Counted from the first letter of the stretch, positions 32,177 to 42,022 are shown. The stretch is 64,000 bases of DNA from Nostoc sp. CHAB 5824 (GCF_020829665.1 NZ_JAIVFT010000023.1:1-64000); one strand, 5' to 3'. Numbers and translations are program-made. Notes: generated by a model from the sequence alone, not told the origin.

Positions 32177-33061
32177 CTAACTCCTAATTTCTGGGGGTAC
32201 TAAAACAGCTATAGCTTTAGGTATAACCCGAAAATGAGCAGGTGTGTAAGTAGTAATTTCACCATCTGTATTTATAGGGCGAGGTTTGCGAGTATGCACC
32301 TCTATTTCTTGACCTTGAAGAGAGCGTACACTCTCCCAATGTATATGTCGCCCTTGTCGCATCGCAGGGAGTAATAGTATAATCTGCCACCAATGTTTCA
32401 TCTCCAAGCTATAGAGGTCTAGCCTTTGGTCATCTATTGTGGCATCATCAGCTACTGCCATACCACCCCCGTAATAGCGGCCGTTACCCACAGCAATCTG
32501 AACTGTTTTCACGCGAAGTGATTCACCATTAATCACAATCTCCGCAGTAAAAGGTCTAGCTTCCCAAATCACTTGCAATGCAGTGGCGGCATAAGCAAAT
32601 ATTCCCCAACGGCGTTTGGCTTCTTTGGTAAGTCGCTGGGTAATTTTTACACTCAATCCCAGGCTGGCAACATTAAAAAAATGCTTGCCATTCACCCACC
32701 CTAAGTCAATGCGGTGTAAATTTCCATAGGCAATAATTTTGCAAGCTTCGTTAAGGGAATTCGGGATTCCCAAAGTCCTTGCTAGGTCATTGGCAGTTCC
32801 TAAAGGCAAAATTCCCAAGGGCAACTGAGTATCAATTAAAGCATCTACTGCGGCATTGAGAGTCCCATCTCCTCCACCAATGATTACCAAGTCAACTTGA
32901 TGCTGATAGCGAAATATAACTTCGGCAAGATGTTTGGGGTTTTCTGTAGACTCCTCAATTAAATCAAAGTCGAGTGTTTTCAGATATTCAATCGCTTCCG
33001 ACAGACCCTTCTGGCCTTGGCGGGCATGACGATTTACTAACAGCAGTGCGCGAGAACTCAT
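32177..33061 (-). CDS. Diacylglycerol kinase-like lipid kinase (YegS type)
   Basis: About 294 residues from the ATG at 33061 (MSSRALLLVNRHARQG); an in-frame start at 33106 exists. The nucleotide-binding GGGDGTLNAA is near residue 60, and PLGILPLGTANDLARTLGIP is characteristic. A beta-rich C-terminal domain follows with the family's NGRYYGGGMAVADDATIDD. It phosphorylates a diacylglycerol, sphingoid or other lipid hydroxyl at the membrane. It precedes the exoD-like gene in the same operon. Confidence 0.9.
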   Translation of the reverse strand: MSSRALLLVNRHARQGQKGLSEAIEYLKTLDFDLIEESTENPKHLAEVIFRYQHQVDLVIIGGGDGTLNAAVDALIDTQLPLGILPLGTANDLARTLGIPNSLNEACKIIAYGNLHRIDLGWVNGKHFFNVASLGLSVKITQRLTKEAKRRWGIFAYAATALQVIWEARPFTAEIVINGESLRVKTVQIAVGNGRYYGGGMAVADDATIDDQRLDLYSLEMKHWWQIILLLPAMRQGRHIHWESVRSLQGQEIEVHTRKPRPINTDGEITTYTPAHFRVIPKAIAVLVPPEIRS

Positions 33062-33651
33062 GGGTAGTACCTTTTGTAGTTGATATGTCCAATTATCCGC
33101 ATCCATGTATTTTGTTTCAAGTTGACTATCAAAAAGTATTTAAGTTTTTATTACAGTTATCAAAAATTAATATCGTCAATGGTTATTATATTGTGGTTAC
33201 GAATTTTTAATTTCTATTTTATCTAGTTTATCTCTATTAACCGTCGGTGTGTTGATACTCAGTAAATATATTTTTTACTCACTAAATGACTGGAATTAGG
33301 TACTTTGAAGAGAGGATTTAGTAGCGATCGCACACCTCCCAATTTTTATCAGTATTAATACTAAGCAGTCTGTTTGATATTAGTAATATTATTTGAAACA
33401 TTAATGTATTGAATTTTGAAGTGCGGAATGTGGATTATAGACACCAAGTTAGACGAGCTATAGTGATCGCCCCACAAACCAATCCCCCACACCACATCGG
33501 GCATGATGAAGATTGTCGGAGAGATATTATGAGTGATTGGGTAAATTATCCCAAATCCTGTTACCTTTTATCACCCTCCGTTAACCTAGACAATACCGTT
33601 GATATCACAAAACCGTAGTAAACTCGCTTCTTCCAAAGATTGTAGTCCCAA
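33062..33651. other. Intergenic region without a recognised gene
   Basis: AT-rich DNA between the lipid kinase gene (minus) and the end of the four-repeat protein gene (minus). One HIP1-like GCGATCGC lies at 33325. A 69-codon frame at 33409-33618 shows no recognisable family and is not called. Confidence 0.4.
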
Positions 33652-35064
33652 TTAGGGTAAGGTGACAGTATTGTTAAATTGAAAAGGAATAACACCAGGT
33701 GATGCACCTAACGTAACAGTTAGTGAGTCTAGCACCGAGGAAAGTCCTAAATTAGAATCAGTTAGCAACGCATTGCCTAAATTGTTGTTTACGACTTCAA
33801 AAGAGTCATTGGGATGAGAATAATTCGTGAGATAATCTTCAATGAAATTACCAAGGGGGATGACATCTTTGAAGGCGCTTGGGTCAATTTCATCGATATA
33901 ATCCAAGTTGACGGCGACATCAGCAACACTAGCACCATCAATAGGAAGTAAAATATCTTCTAATTGAAATGAGACAATATCGTTAATATCACCATTGGCT
34001 GTGCGGGTAATTGTGGTGTCAAATTGGAAAGGAATAATTTTTGGTGACACATCCAGATTAACGCTTAATGAGTCCAATACCCCAGATAGCCCTATATTGC
34101 TATCATTTAGTAATCCTTGGGTAAGGTTGCGATTAAGGACTTCATAAAGACCTGCTTCTACTGGATAATTTGCCAAGAAATCTTTAATGTAATTACCGAT
34201 GGGTATGACATCTTTGAATACACTTGAGTCAATTCCATCAACATAATCTAAATTAACAGTGACATCGGCAACTATACCACCATCAATTGGAGATGTAACG
34301 TCTTCTAAACGAAATGAAATAATATCGTTTATGTTACCATTTGGGGTACGAGTATTTGTGCTGTCAAATTGGAAAGGAATAATGGCAGGTGCGACATCAA
34401 GATTTACACTTAAAGAGTCTAGCACCTCAGAAAGCCCTAGATTGTCATCAGTTAGCAGTTCTTCCGTGACATTGCGATTGATTACTTCAAATAAGTCATT
34501 GGGATTATTTGGATAATTAGTTAGATAATCTTTGACTTTATCAGCTATAACTCCGACTTCTTTAAAGTCACTAGGGTCTACTCCATTAATATAATCAAGG
34601 GTAATGGTGACATCCGCATTCTCTCTATTTGTAACATCAAGCTGGATATCTTTTAACTGAAACGAGACAATATCATTAATATCTCCATCTGAGCTACGAG
34701 TGTTTGTATTATCAAATTGGAAAGGAATAACTTTTGGTGACACATCCAAACTAACACTCAATGAGTCCAATACTTCAGAAAGCCTTAGATTGTCATCACT
34801 TAGCAATTCCTGGGTGAGATTGCGATTGATAACTTCAAATAAGTCATTGGGATTATTTGGATAATTAGTCAGGTAATCTTTGATATTATTAGCAATGGGT
34901 ACGACATTTTTTAATTCACTTGGGTTTAGCCCATCGATATAATCCAAGTTAACTGTAATATCAGCAACTTCGTTATTTTCCACTTGAAGTCGAATGTCTT
35001 CTAACTTAAACGAAACTAAGTTAGATTTGCGTGTTATGCTATCAAGAATGGATTCGTGTGACAT
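33652..35064 (-). CDS. Protein of four tandem ~115-residue repeats, unknown function
   Basis: A 470-residue acidic protein that I cannot assign. After MSHESILDSITRKSN it consists of four repeats of about 115 residues. Each contains SFQLEDI, a strand ending VNLDYIDGIDPS, a helix VIPIANFIKDYLTNYPNNPN, the block LFEVINRNLTQELL and SLGLSEVLDSLSVNLDVSP followed by IIPFQFD. Repeats 1-2 are most alike and repeat 4 is the most diverged. There is no signal peptide or membrane segment. The strand-strand-helix-helix-strand order recalls T-fold domains, but that is speculation. C-terminal secretion by a type I system is also conceivable. Confidence 0.7.
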   Translation of the reverse strand: MSHESILDSITRKSNLVSFKLEDIRLQVENNEVADITVNLDYIDGLNPSELKNVVPIANNIKDYLTNYPNNPNDLFEVINRNLTQELLSDDNLRLSEVLDSLSVSLDVSPKVIPFQFDNTNTRSSDGDINDIVSFQLKDIQLDVTNRENADVTITLDYINGVDPSDFKEVGVIADKVKDYLTNYPNNPNDLFEVINRNVTEELLTDDNLGLSEVLDSLSVNLDVAPAIIPFQFDSTNTRTPNGNINDIISFRLEDVTSPIDGGIVADVTVNLDYVDGIDSSVFKDVIPIGNYIKDFLANYPVEAGLYEVLNRNLTQGLLNDSNIGLSGVLDSLSVNLDVSPKIIPFQFDTTITRTANGDINDIVSFQLEDILLPIDGASVADVAVNLDYIDEIDPSAFKDVIPLGNFIEDYLTNYSHPNDSFEVVNNNLGNALLTDSNLGLSSVLDSLTVTLGASPGVIPFQFNNTVTLP

Positions 35065-35611
35065 AATCTAATTTTTCCAGACAATTTTCTCATTCTCTAA
35101 TTCCTAAAATACCAAAGTTGGGGTAAATTTTCACATTCCTGTACATTAAAGTATTATTGTCCAGTTTTAAGAGTTCGTGTCATTGCCCCAAATCCCTTAT
35201 AAAAGTAGGATTTTAGGGATGGACATTAATTGTTTAAATTGGACAATAATTGTTTAATGCACATCAAAACCTTAGTTACAAGGCGGCAGGCGGTGGAACT
35301 ACTAGCCTTAAGATGGATCAAAAGAGATTGATTGAGATAATTAGTAGGAGTGAACCTTGTGCCAATCGGGGCGACTCAAAGGAGTCGCGTGCGAGTAGCA
35401 ATGGAACCAAAATGTACGCGCTCCGACTGATTCTTTTGAATATTTATCCCTGTGGTTTGTTTTTGCTGATAGTCCCCATAATTGAAGAGAGCGAACTGCG
35501 AATTTGCTTTCGCAACGCCTTTGAATCAATTCCATAATGGCAGGAATATCTCTTTAATTTGCATGTCGAATTGAAATATTCCTGCCGTTCATGTTCTTTT
35601 TTGCCCTTTGC
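35065..35611. other. Intergenic region with an 11-bp-arm inverted repeat
   Basis: No gene called. AATTGTTTAA occurs twice near 35226-35256 (TTAATTGTTTAAATTGGACA, ATAATTGTTTAATG). An inverted repeat GGCAGGAATAT (35539-35549) / ATATTCCTGCC (35576-35586) lies just after the end of the glutathione transferase gene and might stop its transcription. Confidence 0.45.
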
Positions 35612-36268
35612 CTAAAACTCGTATTGGGAAATAATTTCTGTCTCACTCTTTGCTGCCTTTATCCACTCTTGCATTGCTAGAAGTGCTAAAACTGCCTCTA
35701 CATAATCTCTCGAAACAGAATCTAACTGCACATCATAGGTTACAAACCGTAGGACAACTGGAGCAAAAAATGCATCAGCGATCGCAAAATTTCCAAACAA
35801 AAAACTGCCACCAGCCCCAAATTTTTGGCGTGATTCTTGCCAGATACTAGTGATGCGGTCAATGTCTTGTTGTACGCCAGATGCTAAACCAAAACCTGGA
35901 TATTTAGTACGGCAGTTCATCGGCATATTCTGACGCAGATTTTGAAAGCCTGAGTGCATTTCCGCACTGATGGAACGAGCGAATGCCCTTGCAGCCTTAT
36001 CCTCTGGCCACCATTGCAGATTCGGAAACGTTTCAGCTAGATATTCACAAATAGCCAGAGAATCCCACACAGTTTGCGTATCATGCAACAACACAGGTAC
36101 TTTTCCTGATGAAGAGTATTGCCGAATTTTCGAGGAATAATCTAGGTTGTCGTACAGAGAAATCCGAATTTCATTGAATTCCAAACCAAATTGTTTCATC
36201 GCTAGCCAAGGACGGAGTGACCAAGATGAATAATTTTTATTGCCAATTACTAAACTTAGTTGTGCCAT
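35612..36268 (-). CDS. Glutathione S-transferase family protein
   Basis: A 218-residue GST. The N-terminal thioredoxin-like domain (LSLVIGNKNYSSWSLRPWLA) has SSWSLRPW at the catalytic serine position of zeta/omega-like bacterial GSTs. KVPVLLHD and DSLAICEYLAE follow and form the glutathione-binding site. The C-terminal helical domain starts near residue 90. The ATG at 36268 (MAQLSL) is used; the frame extends upstream but overlaps the preceding gene. It starts 5 bp after a small hypothetical gene, in one operon divergent from a LysR regulator. Confidence 0.88.
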   Translation of the reverse strand: MAQLSLVIGNKNYSSWSLRPWLAMKQFGLEFNEIRISLYDNLDYSSKIRQYSSSGKVPVLLHDTQTVWDSLAICEYLAETFPNLQWWPEDKAARAFARSISAEMHSGFQNLRQNMPMNCRTKYPGFGLASGVQQDIDRITSIWQESRQKFGAGGSFLFGNFAIADAFFAPVVLRFVTYDVQLDSVSRDYVEAVLALLAMQEWIKAAKSETEIISQYEF

Positions 36269-36272
36269 ATTT

Positions 36273-36557
36273 TTAATATCGATAAAGTTGTTCAATCCAC
36301 ATACACACATCAGCTTGGGAACCGGAAGAAAAGGATTTTCCTGTTCTAGGGTCGTAAGCTTGCCAATAGATATTACCGTAGCGATCAACCTTTTGCAAAA
36401 CTTGTAATTCGTTAGGATCTGCTATGACTTTTTTGACGAAATTTCCCCAGATAATATGCAGATATTCCCAGAAGCTAGAGTTGAATTTTTTCTTGAATAA
36501 CGGACTACAATTTATTCTTGTATCTTCTGTTGGGATACACCTGATATCATTGTTCAT
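36273..36557 (-). CDS. Small hypothetical protein, operon partner of GST
   Basis: A 94-residue soluble protein. The C-terminal part (VLQKVDRYGNIYWQAYDPRT GKSF, then WIEQLYRY) resembles small cyanobacterial proteins of unknown function. It ends 4 bp before the GST start. The promoter is presumably shared in the gap with the divergent LysR gene. Confidence 0.65.
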   Translation of the reverse strand: MNNDIRCIPTEDTRINCSPLFKKKFNSSFWEYLHIIWGNFVKKVIADPNELQVLQKVDRYGNIYWQAYDPRTGKSFSSGSQADVCMWIEQLYRY

Positions 36558-36734
36558 ATAATTATTCCTGAAAATTGCTTAGTAATTCAAACAGTAACAA
36601 CATCTCAGTTAGGAATCAAATCATGGCTTGCATAGGTTATATAAATGGGATTTATAGATATGAAAAATTACTAATACAACCTTTTTGCCACAATAAAGTC
36701 AGGATGTGTATACCCTTGTTCTCATCAATTGCCC
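36558..36734. promoter_or_regulatory. Divergent promoter region between GST operon and LysR gene
   Basis: A 177-bp gap between divergent transcription starts, the usual place for a LysR-type operator. A T-N11-A candidate with dyad symmetry could not be singled out among the AT-rich sequence. Confidence 0.4.
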
Positions 36735-37628
36735 ATGAAATTCTCCCAACTTCGAGCCATAGTTGCAGTAGCAGATCGTGGTAACTTTAGTGAGGCAGCT
36801 TTAGAATTGCAGCTTTCCCAGCCTGCGATTAGTCATGCGATCGCTACTTTAGAAGAAGAATTAGGTGTGCCTTTATTTGCCAGAGGTCGTCACGGTGCTG
36901 TGCTGACACCTGCTGGAGAGCGCATTTTGTATCATGCTCGTCAGGCTATGCAACATCTAGAGATGATGCAACACGAAGCAAACCTGCATAAAGGTTTACA
37001 CGGTGGTCATGTGCGAATTGCGGCTTTTCGCAGCGTCGCCACCCATTTATTACCAAAAGCAATCGCACAATTTCATAATCAATTCCCAGAAATTGCTGTC
37101 ACAATCATAGAATGCCCTGCTTTCACCGATGTAGAACAGTGTTTGCGTGACGGACGTACCGATATTGGTATAACCTGTCTACCAACTGGTGAGGCATTTG
37201 ACACCTGGGAAATTTTTCAGGATGAGTATCTAGCTTTACTACCACCACATACCAAAATTAGCAGTCCAGAAATCACTTGGGAAGACATAGCAGCCTATCC
37301 ACCTGTGCTGCTTCCTTGCACACCCTGTGGACGCATTCTTCACAATCACCTGAAGACTTTAGCAATCCCAATAAATACTGCTAGCGACATCCAAGAAGAT
37401 TCCACAGTCGTTAGTATGGTGAATCAAGGATTGAGAGCAGCTATTATGCCTCGTTTAGCAGCTGTACCCATTCCCCCAAAGGTACAGGTATATAGTTTAC
37501 CTGCGCCGTTAAAAAGAGTAATTGCAACTGCAATTCTATCTAATGCCCTCCATGTGCCTGCGGTGTTCACATTTTTGGAAATGTTGAAAAAATTTGATTT
37601 TTATAGTTTAGCTAAATCCACTTATTAA
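36735..37628 (+). CDS. LysR-type transcriptional regulator
   Basis: A 297-residue LysR protein. The N-terminal winged helix-turn-helix is MKFSQLRAIVAVADRGNFSE followed by AALELQLSQPAISHAIATLE EELGVPLF. A linker helix and the effector-binding periplasmic-binding-protein-like domain from residue 90 (GHVRIAAFRSVATHLLPKAI) follow. The ATG at 36735 is preferred over TTG 36729. It is divergent from the GST operon, so it likely controls that operon and itself. The ligand is unknown. Confidence 0.92.
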   Translation: MKFSQLRAIVAVADRGNFSEAALELQLSQPAISHAIATLEEELGVPLFARGRHGAVLTPAGERILYHARQAMQHLEMMQHEANLHKGLHGGHVRIAAFRSVATHLLPKAIAQFHNQFPEIAVTIIECPAFTDVEQCLRDGRTDIGITCLPTGEAFDTWEIFQDEYLALLPPHTKISSPEITWEDIAAYPPVLLPCTPCGRILHNHLKTLAIPINTASDIQEDSTVVSMVNQGLRAAIMPRLAAVPIPPKVQVYSLPAPLKRVIATAILSNALHVPAVFTFLEMLKKFDFYSLAKSTY

Positions 37629-37796
37629 CAATAAAGAATTAAGTCCAGCCTATCAAGTGCTGATCAATCCTCAAAGCGATCGCCTACGTATTTTCCTCTA
37701 TCGCCTTTAAATAATTCGTAATTCGTAATAATTGCTTCCGGCGAGAAGCAGGCTACGTAATTCGTAATTAGAGACTTTCTTTAAAATCCCTACTAT

Positions 37797-38003
37797 TCAA
37801 AGATATTCGCGCAAAAAATCAAAGGGATCATCTTCCCAACAAGGTTCAGGTATCAGCCAAAGCAAACTACAGCTGATGTCGGCTTCAATTTCATCACCGT
37901 CATTTCTATCAAATAGTTCTATCAAAGCTGTCCAATCACGTTCTCTCAGAGACGTTAACGATGGGGCATATACCTGGAGGTTATTTGAGTAATTCACGCG
38001 CAA
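37797..38003 (-). CDS. Small hypothetical protein
   Basis: A 68-residue acidic frame (RERDWTALIELFDRNDGDEI, then PEPCWEDDPFDFLREYL). The composition looks like a real protein, but I know no family. It stands alone, and a start at TTG/GTG is also possible. Confidence 0.35.
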   Translation of the reverse strand: MRVNYSNNLQVYAPSLTSLRERDWTALIELFDRNDGDEIEADISCSLLWLIPEPCWEDDPFDFLREYL

Positions 38004-38180
38004 AGTTGTGCTTGAGTGCCGTAAAAGTTAGTATAAAAATTTATAAATAATCAGATTTTAGCTTTGATAACCGCAGTTAAATAGTTATTTTGATACTATA
38101 TAAATATGGACTACTCTCATGATTGTCTCATAATTTAAATAGGACTGCTATAGTATTTAGTACATAATTACAAGTTGAAT

Positions 38181-38873
38181 TTATTTAGACCGGAAAAATT
38201 TTTCAGACTGCGATTCGATTAACTCCACACCAAAGACTTCGCCAAAAAATTGTGCTACATAAAAACGCACTTCTTGGCAAGTAATACCTGAAATCCATTC
38301 GGCTAAACTGCCTACAGGTTTATCAGAAATACCGCAAGGTACAATGCGCTCAAAGCCTGTCATATCTGGACAAACATTTAATGCAAAGCCGTGCATGGAA
38401 ATCCAACGGCTGACTTTAATCCCAATAGCCGCAACTTTTCGTCCTTGTAACCAAACGCCAGTAAAAGCCGGAATTCTTTCTCCCTGCAACCCATAAACTG
38501 CCAATACGCGAATTATGACTTCTTCGAGTTGTCGTAAGTACCAATGAAGGTCTTTACGATAACGTTGCAGATTTAAAATTGGATATCCCACCAGTTGACC
38601 TGGACAATGGTAAGTAACCTCACCACCCCGTTCAACTCGATGCACATCATATTCACCTTTGTCAATATCAAATTTGAGAAAATCTAAGTTGCTTCCTTGC
38701 CCCAAAGTATAGACAGGTGGATGTTCTAGCAAAATTAACACGTCATCTAGACTGGGGTCATGGATGCGCTCAGTGAGAAGCGATCGCTGCCATCCATGAG
38801 CATCTAAGTAAGGCATTAATCCTTGGTTATACAGCAAACAACGATTTTTGTGTGGTTCTACATTATGGATCAT
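38181..38873 (-). CDS. lipB: Octanoyltransferase LipB
   Basis: A 230-residue lipoate biosynthesis enzyme that moves octanoyl from acyl-carrier protein to lipoyl domains. The block HRVERGGEVTYHCPGQLVGYP, the catalytic lysine in KVAAIGIKVSRW and the catalytic cysteine in IVPCGISDKPVGSL are all present. The length is normal. It stands alone, with the long lrtA leader region upstream on the opposite strand. Confidence 0.95.
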   Translation of the reverse strand: MIHNVEPHKNRCLLYNQGLMPYLDAHGWQRSLLTERIHDPSLDDVLILLEHPPVYTLGQGSNLDFLKFDIDKGEYDVHRVERGGEVTYHCPGQLVGYPILNLQRYRKDLHWYLRQLEEVIIRVLAVYGLQGERIPAFTGVWLQGRKVAAIGIKVSRWISMHGFALNVCPDMTGFERIVPCGISDKPVGSLAEWISGITCQEVRFYVAQFFGEVFGVELIESQSEKFFRSK

Positions 38874-39490
38874 GCCAAAAATTAACTGCTATTGGGAACA
38901 AAATATATTTCAAGTTAGAGGATTGGAGTCAATAAATGTCAAGATTTGCAAAGGATTTTAAAGGAAAGTCAAGGGAAGATGAATTAGAAAATACAAAGTG
39001 CTAGCTTGAATATACAACCTCAATAGGTTTTAGGAGGAATTCTCTGCAATAAGCATCATGCCAAGACGATAAAGACGAATGTACTGGCTGATGACTCTCA
39101 TAACGTTGTTTGCATTTAAAACAGAATCAAATTTCCACAAAGACTTGTATTATTGAACAATAAGCAAACTTCAACCGAACAGAGAAGGAGCAACTATCAA
39201 CAGTTCTGTAAACGTTGTTTTAACACAAAAGACAGTTACAGGAGCTACTGCTAAAACTTCCTCAGTAAAGAGTTCTAACTGAATATCCAATTTGGATATC
39301 AGCGCAGAGATGAGGAGGAAAATCAAGGGTATAATGAGCAAAACCCCAGATGCAGTAAGCTAAGATACAGCTTACTGGCAGTACATAGAAAGAGTTCACA
39401 ATTTGTTTTGGCGGGAGTAATAGACCTTACCGCAATTTCTTTTCATACAAAGCAAATTCACACATCCAAATATTCAGTGGGAGAGTTTAC
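38874..39490 (+). promoter_or_regulatory. Long upstream region/leader of lrtA with hairpins
   Basis: A 617-bp gap between divergent lipB and lrtA. Two short hairpins lie in the 210 bp before lrtA: ATATCC-AATTT-GGATAT (39283-39299) and GTAAGCT-AAGATAC-AGCTTAC (39355-39375). In other cyanobacteria lrtA mRNA has a long leader that governs its dark stability, which fits this layout. The transcription start is not identified. Confidence 0.5.
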
Positions 39491-40138
39491 ATGAAGCTTG
39501 TCATCCACGGCAAAAATATTGAAATCACCGATGCAATTCGTGAGTATGTACATCAAAAAATTGAAAAAGCAGTTAGTCACTTTCAAAGTATTACAAATGA
39601 AGTGGATGTGCATCTTAGCGTAGCCCGTAATCCCCGAATTAATCCAAGACAAGCGGCTGAAGTAACTATTTACGCTAACGGTAGCGTTATCCGTGCCGAG
39701 GAAAGCAGCGAAAACCTCTATGCCAGCATTGACTTAGTTGCAGATAAAATTGCCCGTCAACTGCGGAAATACAAAGAACGGCGTCAAGACCAGAAAACTC
39801 AAGCCCAACCAGCAGAAGTAGTTGTTGCAGAATTAGTAGTTACAGATTTAATTGGCGATCGCACCCCGGAATTGCCCAACGAGGTCGTCCGCACTAAATA
39901 TTTTTCCATGCCGCCGATGACGCTTGCAGAAGCCTTAGATCAACTGCAACTCGTGGGACACGACTTTTATATGTTCCGCAATTCTGAAACTGGAGAGATT
40001 AATGTAATTTACGAACGCAACCACGGCGGTTATGGTGTGATCCATCCCCGCAATGGTAACGGCCATACTAACGGCAAGAATGGTAAGGCAACCCACGCTA
40101 ATATTGTCATGCCAGAAAAGTCACCCTCGAATAAATGA
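39491..40138 (+). CDS. lrtA: Long-form ribosome hibernation factor (LrtA/HPF)
   Basis: A 215-residue long HPF that dimerises 70S ribosomes into inactive 100S particles in darkness or starvation. The N-terminal HPF/RaiA domain (KLVIHGKNIEITDAIREYVH, then RKYKERR) binds the 30S subunit. After a linker the C-terminal dimerisation domain (VRTKYFSMPPMTLAEALDQL, then DFYMFRNSETGEINVIYER) is complete, followed by a Gly/Asn-rich tail. GGGAG lies 9 bp before the ATG as the ribosome-binding site. Confidence 0.93.
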   Translation: MKLVIHGKNIEITDAIREYVHQKIEKAVSHFQSITNEVDVHLSVARNPRINPRQAAEVTIYANGSVIRAEESSENLYASIDLVADKIARQLRKYKERRQDQKTQAQPAEVVVAELVVTDLIGDRTPELPNEVVRTKYFSMPPMTLAEALDQLQLVGHDFYMFRNSETGEINVIYERNHGGYGVIHPRNGNGHTNGKNGKATHANIVMPEKSPSNK

Positions 40139-40189
40139 AGGAGTAGGGAGTAGGGAGATAGGGGAGAAATAATTCCTATCTCCTAACTC

Positions 40190-40651
40190 CTACTTAACCG
40201 CAAGTTGTTGCAAAGTTTTCAGCGCTTCCTCAACATGACCTTTAAAGTTAAACATTGAGTCAAACACGTATTGCACAACTCCCTGTTGGTCAATGACGTA
40301 AGTAACGCGACCAGGGAATAAGCCAAAAGCCGCTGTTGCGCCATATAGCTTCCGCACTTGGTCGCCTTTGTCAGTTAACAAGGTAAAAGGTAGATTATAT
40401 TTCGCAGCAAATTTTTGGTGAGATTCGCTAGAGTCAGCACTCACGCCGAGAACTTCAGCACCAGCAGTTTTAAACACTTCATACTGATCGCGAAAGGCAC
40501 AGGATTCAGCCGTACATCCGGGTGTGTCGTCCTTGGGGTAAAAATATAAAACAACAGCTTTTTTGCCGCGAAAACCTTGGAGGCTAATTGTTGAGCCGTT
40601 TTGAGCGGGTAGAGTGAAATTAGGAGCGGTATCTCCAACTTTGATTGGCAT
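40190..40651 (-). CDS. prxQ: Peroxiredoxin Q/BCP
   Basis: A 153-residue thiol peroxidase that reduces H2O2 and organic peroxides using thioredoxin. The peroxidatic cysteine lies in YPKDDTPGCTAESCAFRD, with the resolving cysteine five residues later, the typical PrxQ arrangement. The C-terminal FGLFPGRVTYVIDQQGVVQY is also typical. The length is that of the family. The gene converges with lrtA across a short G-rich repeat (40139-40180). Confidence 0.94.
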   Translation of the reverse strand: MPIKVGDTAPNFTLPAQNGSTISLQGFRGKKAVVLYFYPKDDTPGCTAESCAFRDQYEVFKTAGAEVLGVSADSSESHQKFAAKYNLPFTLLTDKGDQVRKLYGATAAFGLFPGRVTYVIDQQGVVQYVFDSMFNFKGHVEEALKTLQQLAVK

Positions 40652-40767
40652 AGCGAGTTGTGGTAATTACTTAACAAAATTTTACCTTGTATTCAAGTCT
40701 ATAAATTTTGCTTGATTACCTGCATCAAGCGGGGTAGCTTAGATACTCATCTAATAAAATTCCGCCT

Positions 40768-41895
40768 ATGCGCCTGACTTCACTGGATGTTTTTCGCGGC
40801 ATTACCATCGCTGCTATGATTCTCGTCAATATGGCAGGAGTCGCAGATGATGTATATCCTCCCTTAGCCCACGCCGATTGGCACGGTTGCACACCAACTG
40901 ACTTGGTATTCCCTTTCTTTCTCTTTATTATCGGTGTAGCGATGACTTTCTCGCTGTCAAAGTACACCGAAGGTAATAAACCAACCTCAACTGTTTACTG
41001 GCGCATCTTACGCCGTGCTGCCATTCTCTTTGCCTTGGGATTGCTACTCAATGGCTTTTGGAATCAGGGTGTTTGGACTTTTGACTTGGGTAGTATCCGC
41101 ATTATGGGAGTGTTGCAGCGCATCAGCATTACCTATCTGCTGGCTTCTTTGATAGTTCTCAACTTTCCGCGTAAAGGTCAATGGATACTAGCAGTAGTAC
41201 TACTTATCGGCTACTGGCTAATGATGATGTATCTACCAGTGCCAGAATATGGCGCGGGAGTACTGACGCGAGAAGGTAATTTCGGCGCTTATGTTGACCG
41301 TTTGATTATTCCTAAAGCACATCTATATAAAGGTGATGGTTTCAACTTTATGGGAGATCCAGAAGGACTTTTCAGTACTATTCCCGCGATAGTAAGCGTC
41401 CTCGCTGGCTACTTCACTGGTCAATGGATACGCAGCCAACCTGTACAGTCACGTACAAGTATAGGGTTAGGATTATTTGGAGTTGGTTGTTTAATTATCG
41501 GTTGGGCGTGGGGGTGGACATTTCCCATCAACAAAAAGCTATGGACAAGTTCCTATGTAGTCTTCACTAGCGGTTGGGCGTTACTTTTATTAGCAGCTTG
41601 TTATGAACTCATCGAAGTACGGCTGAATCGTCGCTGGAGTAAACCTTTTGAAATTATGGGCTTAAATGCGATCGCTCTTTTCGTTGCATCTGTTTTGTTG
41701 ATTAAAATCTTAGTGAAAACTACTATCGGCACAGGCAAAGACGCTCCCAGTGCTTACAATTGGATTTACCAGAATTTTTTCGCATCTTGGGCGGGAGTTT
41801 TAAATGGTTCCCTGTTGTTTGCTCTAGTCACCGTGTTGTTGTGGTGGACTATTGGTGTTCTGATGTATCGGCAACGTTGGTTTCTCAAAGTGTAA
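40768..41895 (+). CDS. DUF5009/HGSNAT-like membrane acyltransferase
   Basis: A 375-residue membrane protein with about ten hydrophobic segments. The N-terminal RLTSLDVFRGITIAAMILVN, then HADWHGCTPTDLVFPFFLF, carries the conserved His/Asp residues of the heparan-alpha-glucosaminide N-acetyltransferase-like group (NagX in some bacteria). It probably moves an acyl group across the membrane to an amino sugar; the substrate is unknown. A MITE copy starts on the base right after the stop codon. Confidence 0.85.
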   Translation: MRLTSLDVFRGITIAAMILVNMAGVADDVYPPLAHADWHGCTPTDLVFPFFLFIIGVAMTFSLSKYTEGNKPTSTVYWRILRRAAILFALGLLLNGFWNQGVWTFDLGSIRIMGVLQRISITYLLASLIVLNFPRKGQWILAVVLLIGYWLMMMYLPVPEYGAGVLTREGNFGAYVDRLIIPKAHLYKGDGFNFMGDPEGLFSTIPAIVSVLAGYFTGQWIRSQPVQSRTSIGLGLFGVGCLIIGWAWGWTFPINKKLWTSSYVVFTSGWALLLLAACYELIEVRLNRRWSKPFEIMGLNAIALFVASVLLIKILVKTTIGTGKDAPSAYNWIYQNFFASWAGVLNGSLLFALVTVLLWWTIGVLMYRQRWFLKV

Positions 41896-42022
41896 TAAGC
41901 TGTCGCGCATTTAACTTGCACATCTTTTGGTGTTGGCTGTTGACTGTTGACAGTTGACAGTTAACCGTCACTAGTCAACGAACTTAGGAAGTAACTGTGT
42001 AATTTAAAAGCGTAATAGCTTA
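41896..42022 (+). mobile_element. MITE copy (127 bp), IS630-derived
   Basis: It begins TAAGCTGTCGCGCATTTAAC and ends AAAAGCGTAATAGCTTA, giving imperfect 27-bp terminal inverted repeats that match the IS end at 125-155. The middle holds three TTGAC[AT]G heptamers. It is inserted directly after the stop codon of the DUF5009 gene. Confidence 0.88.
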
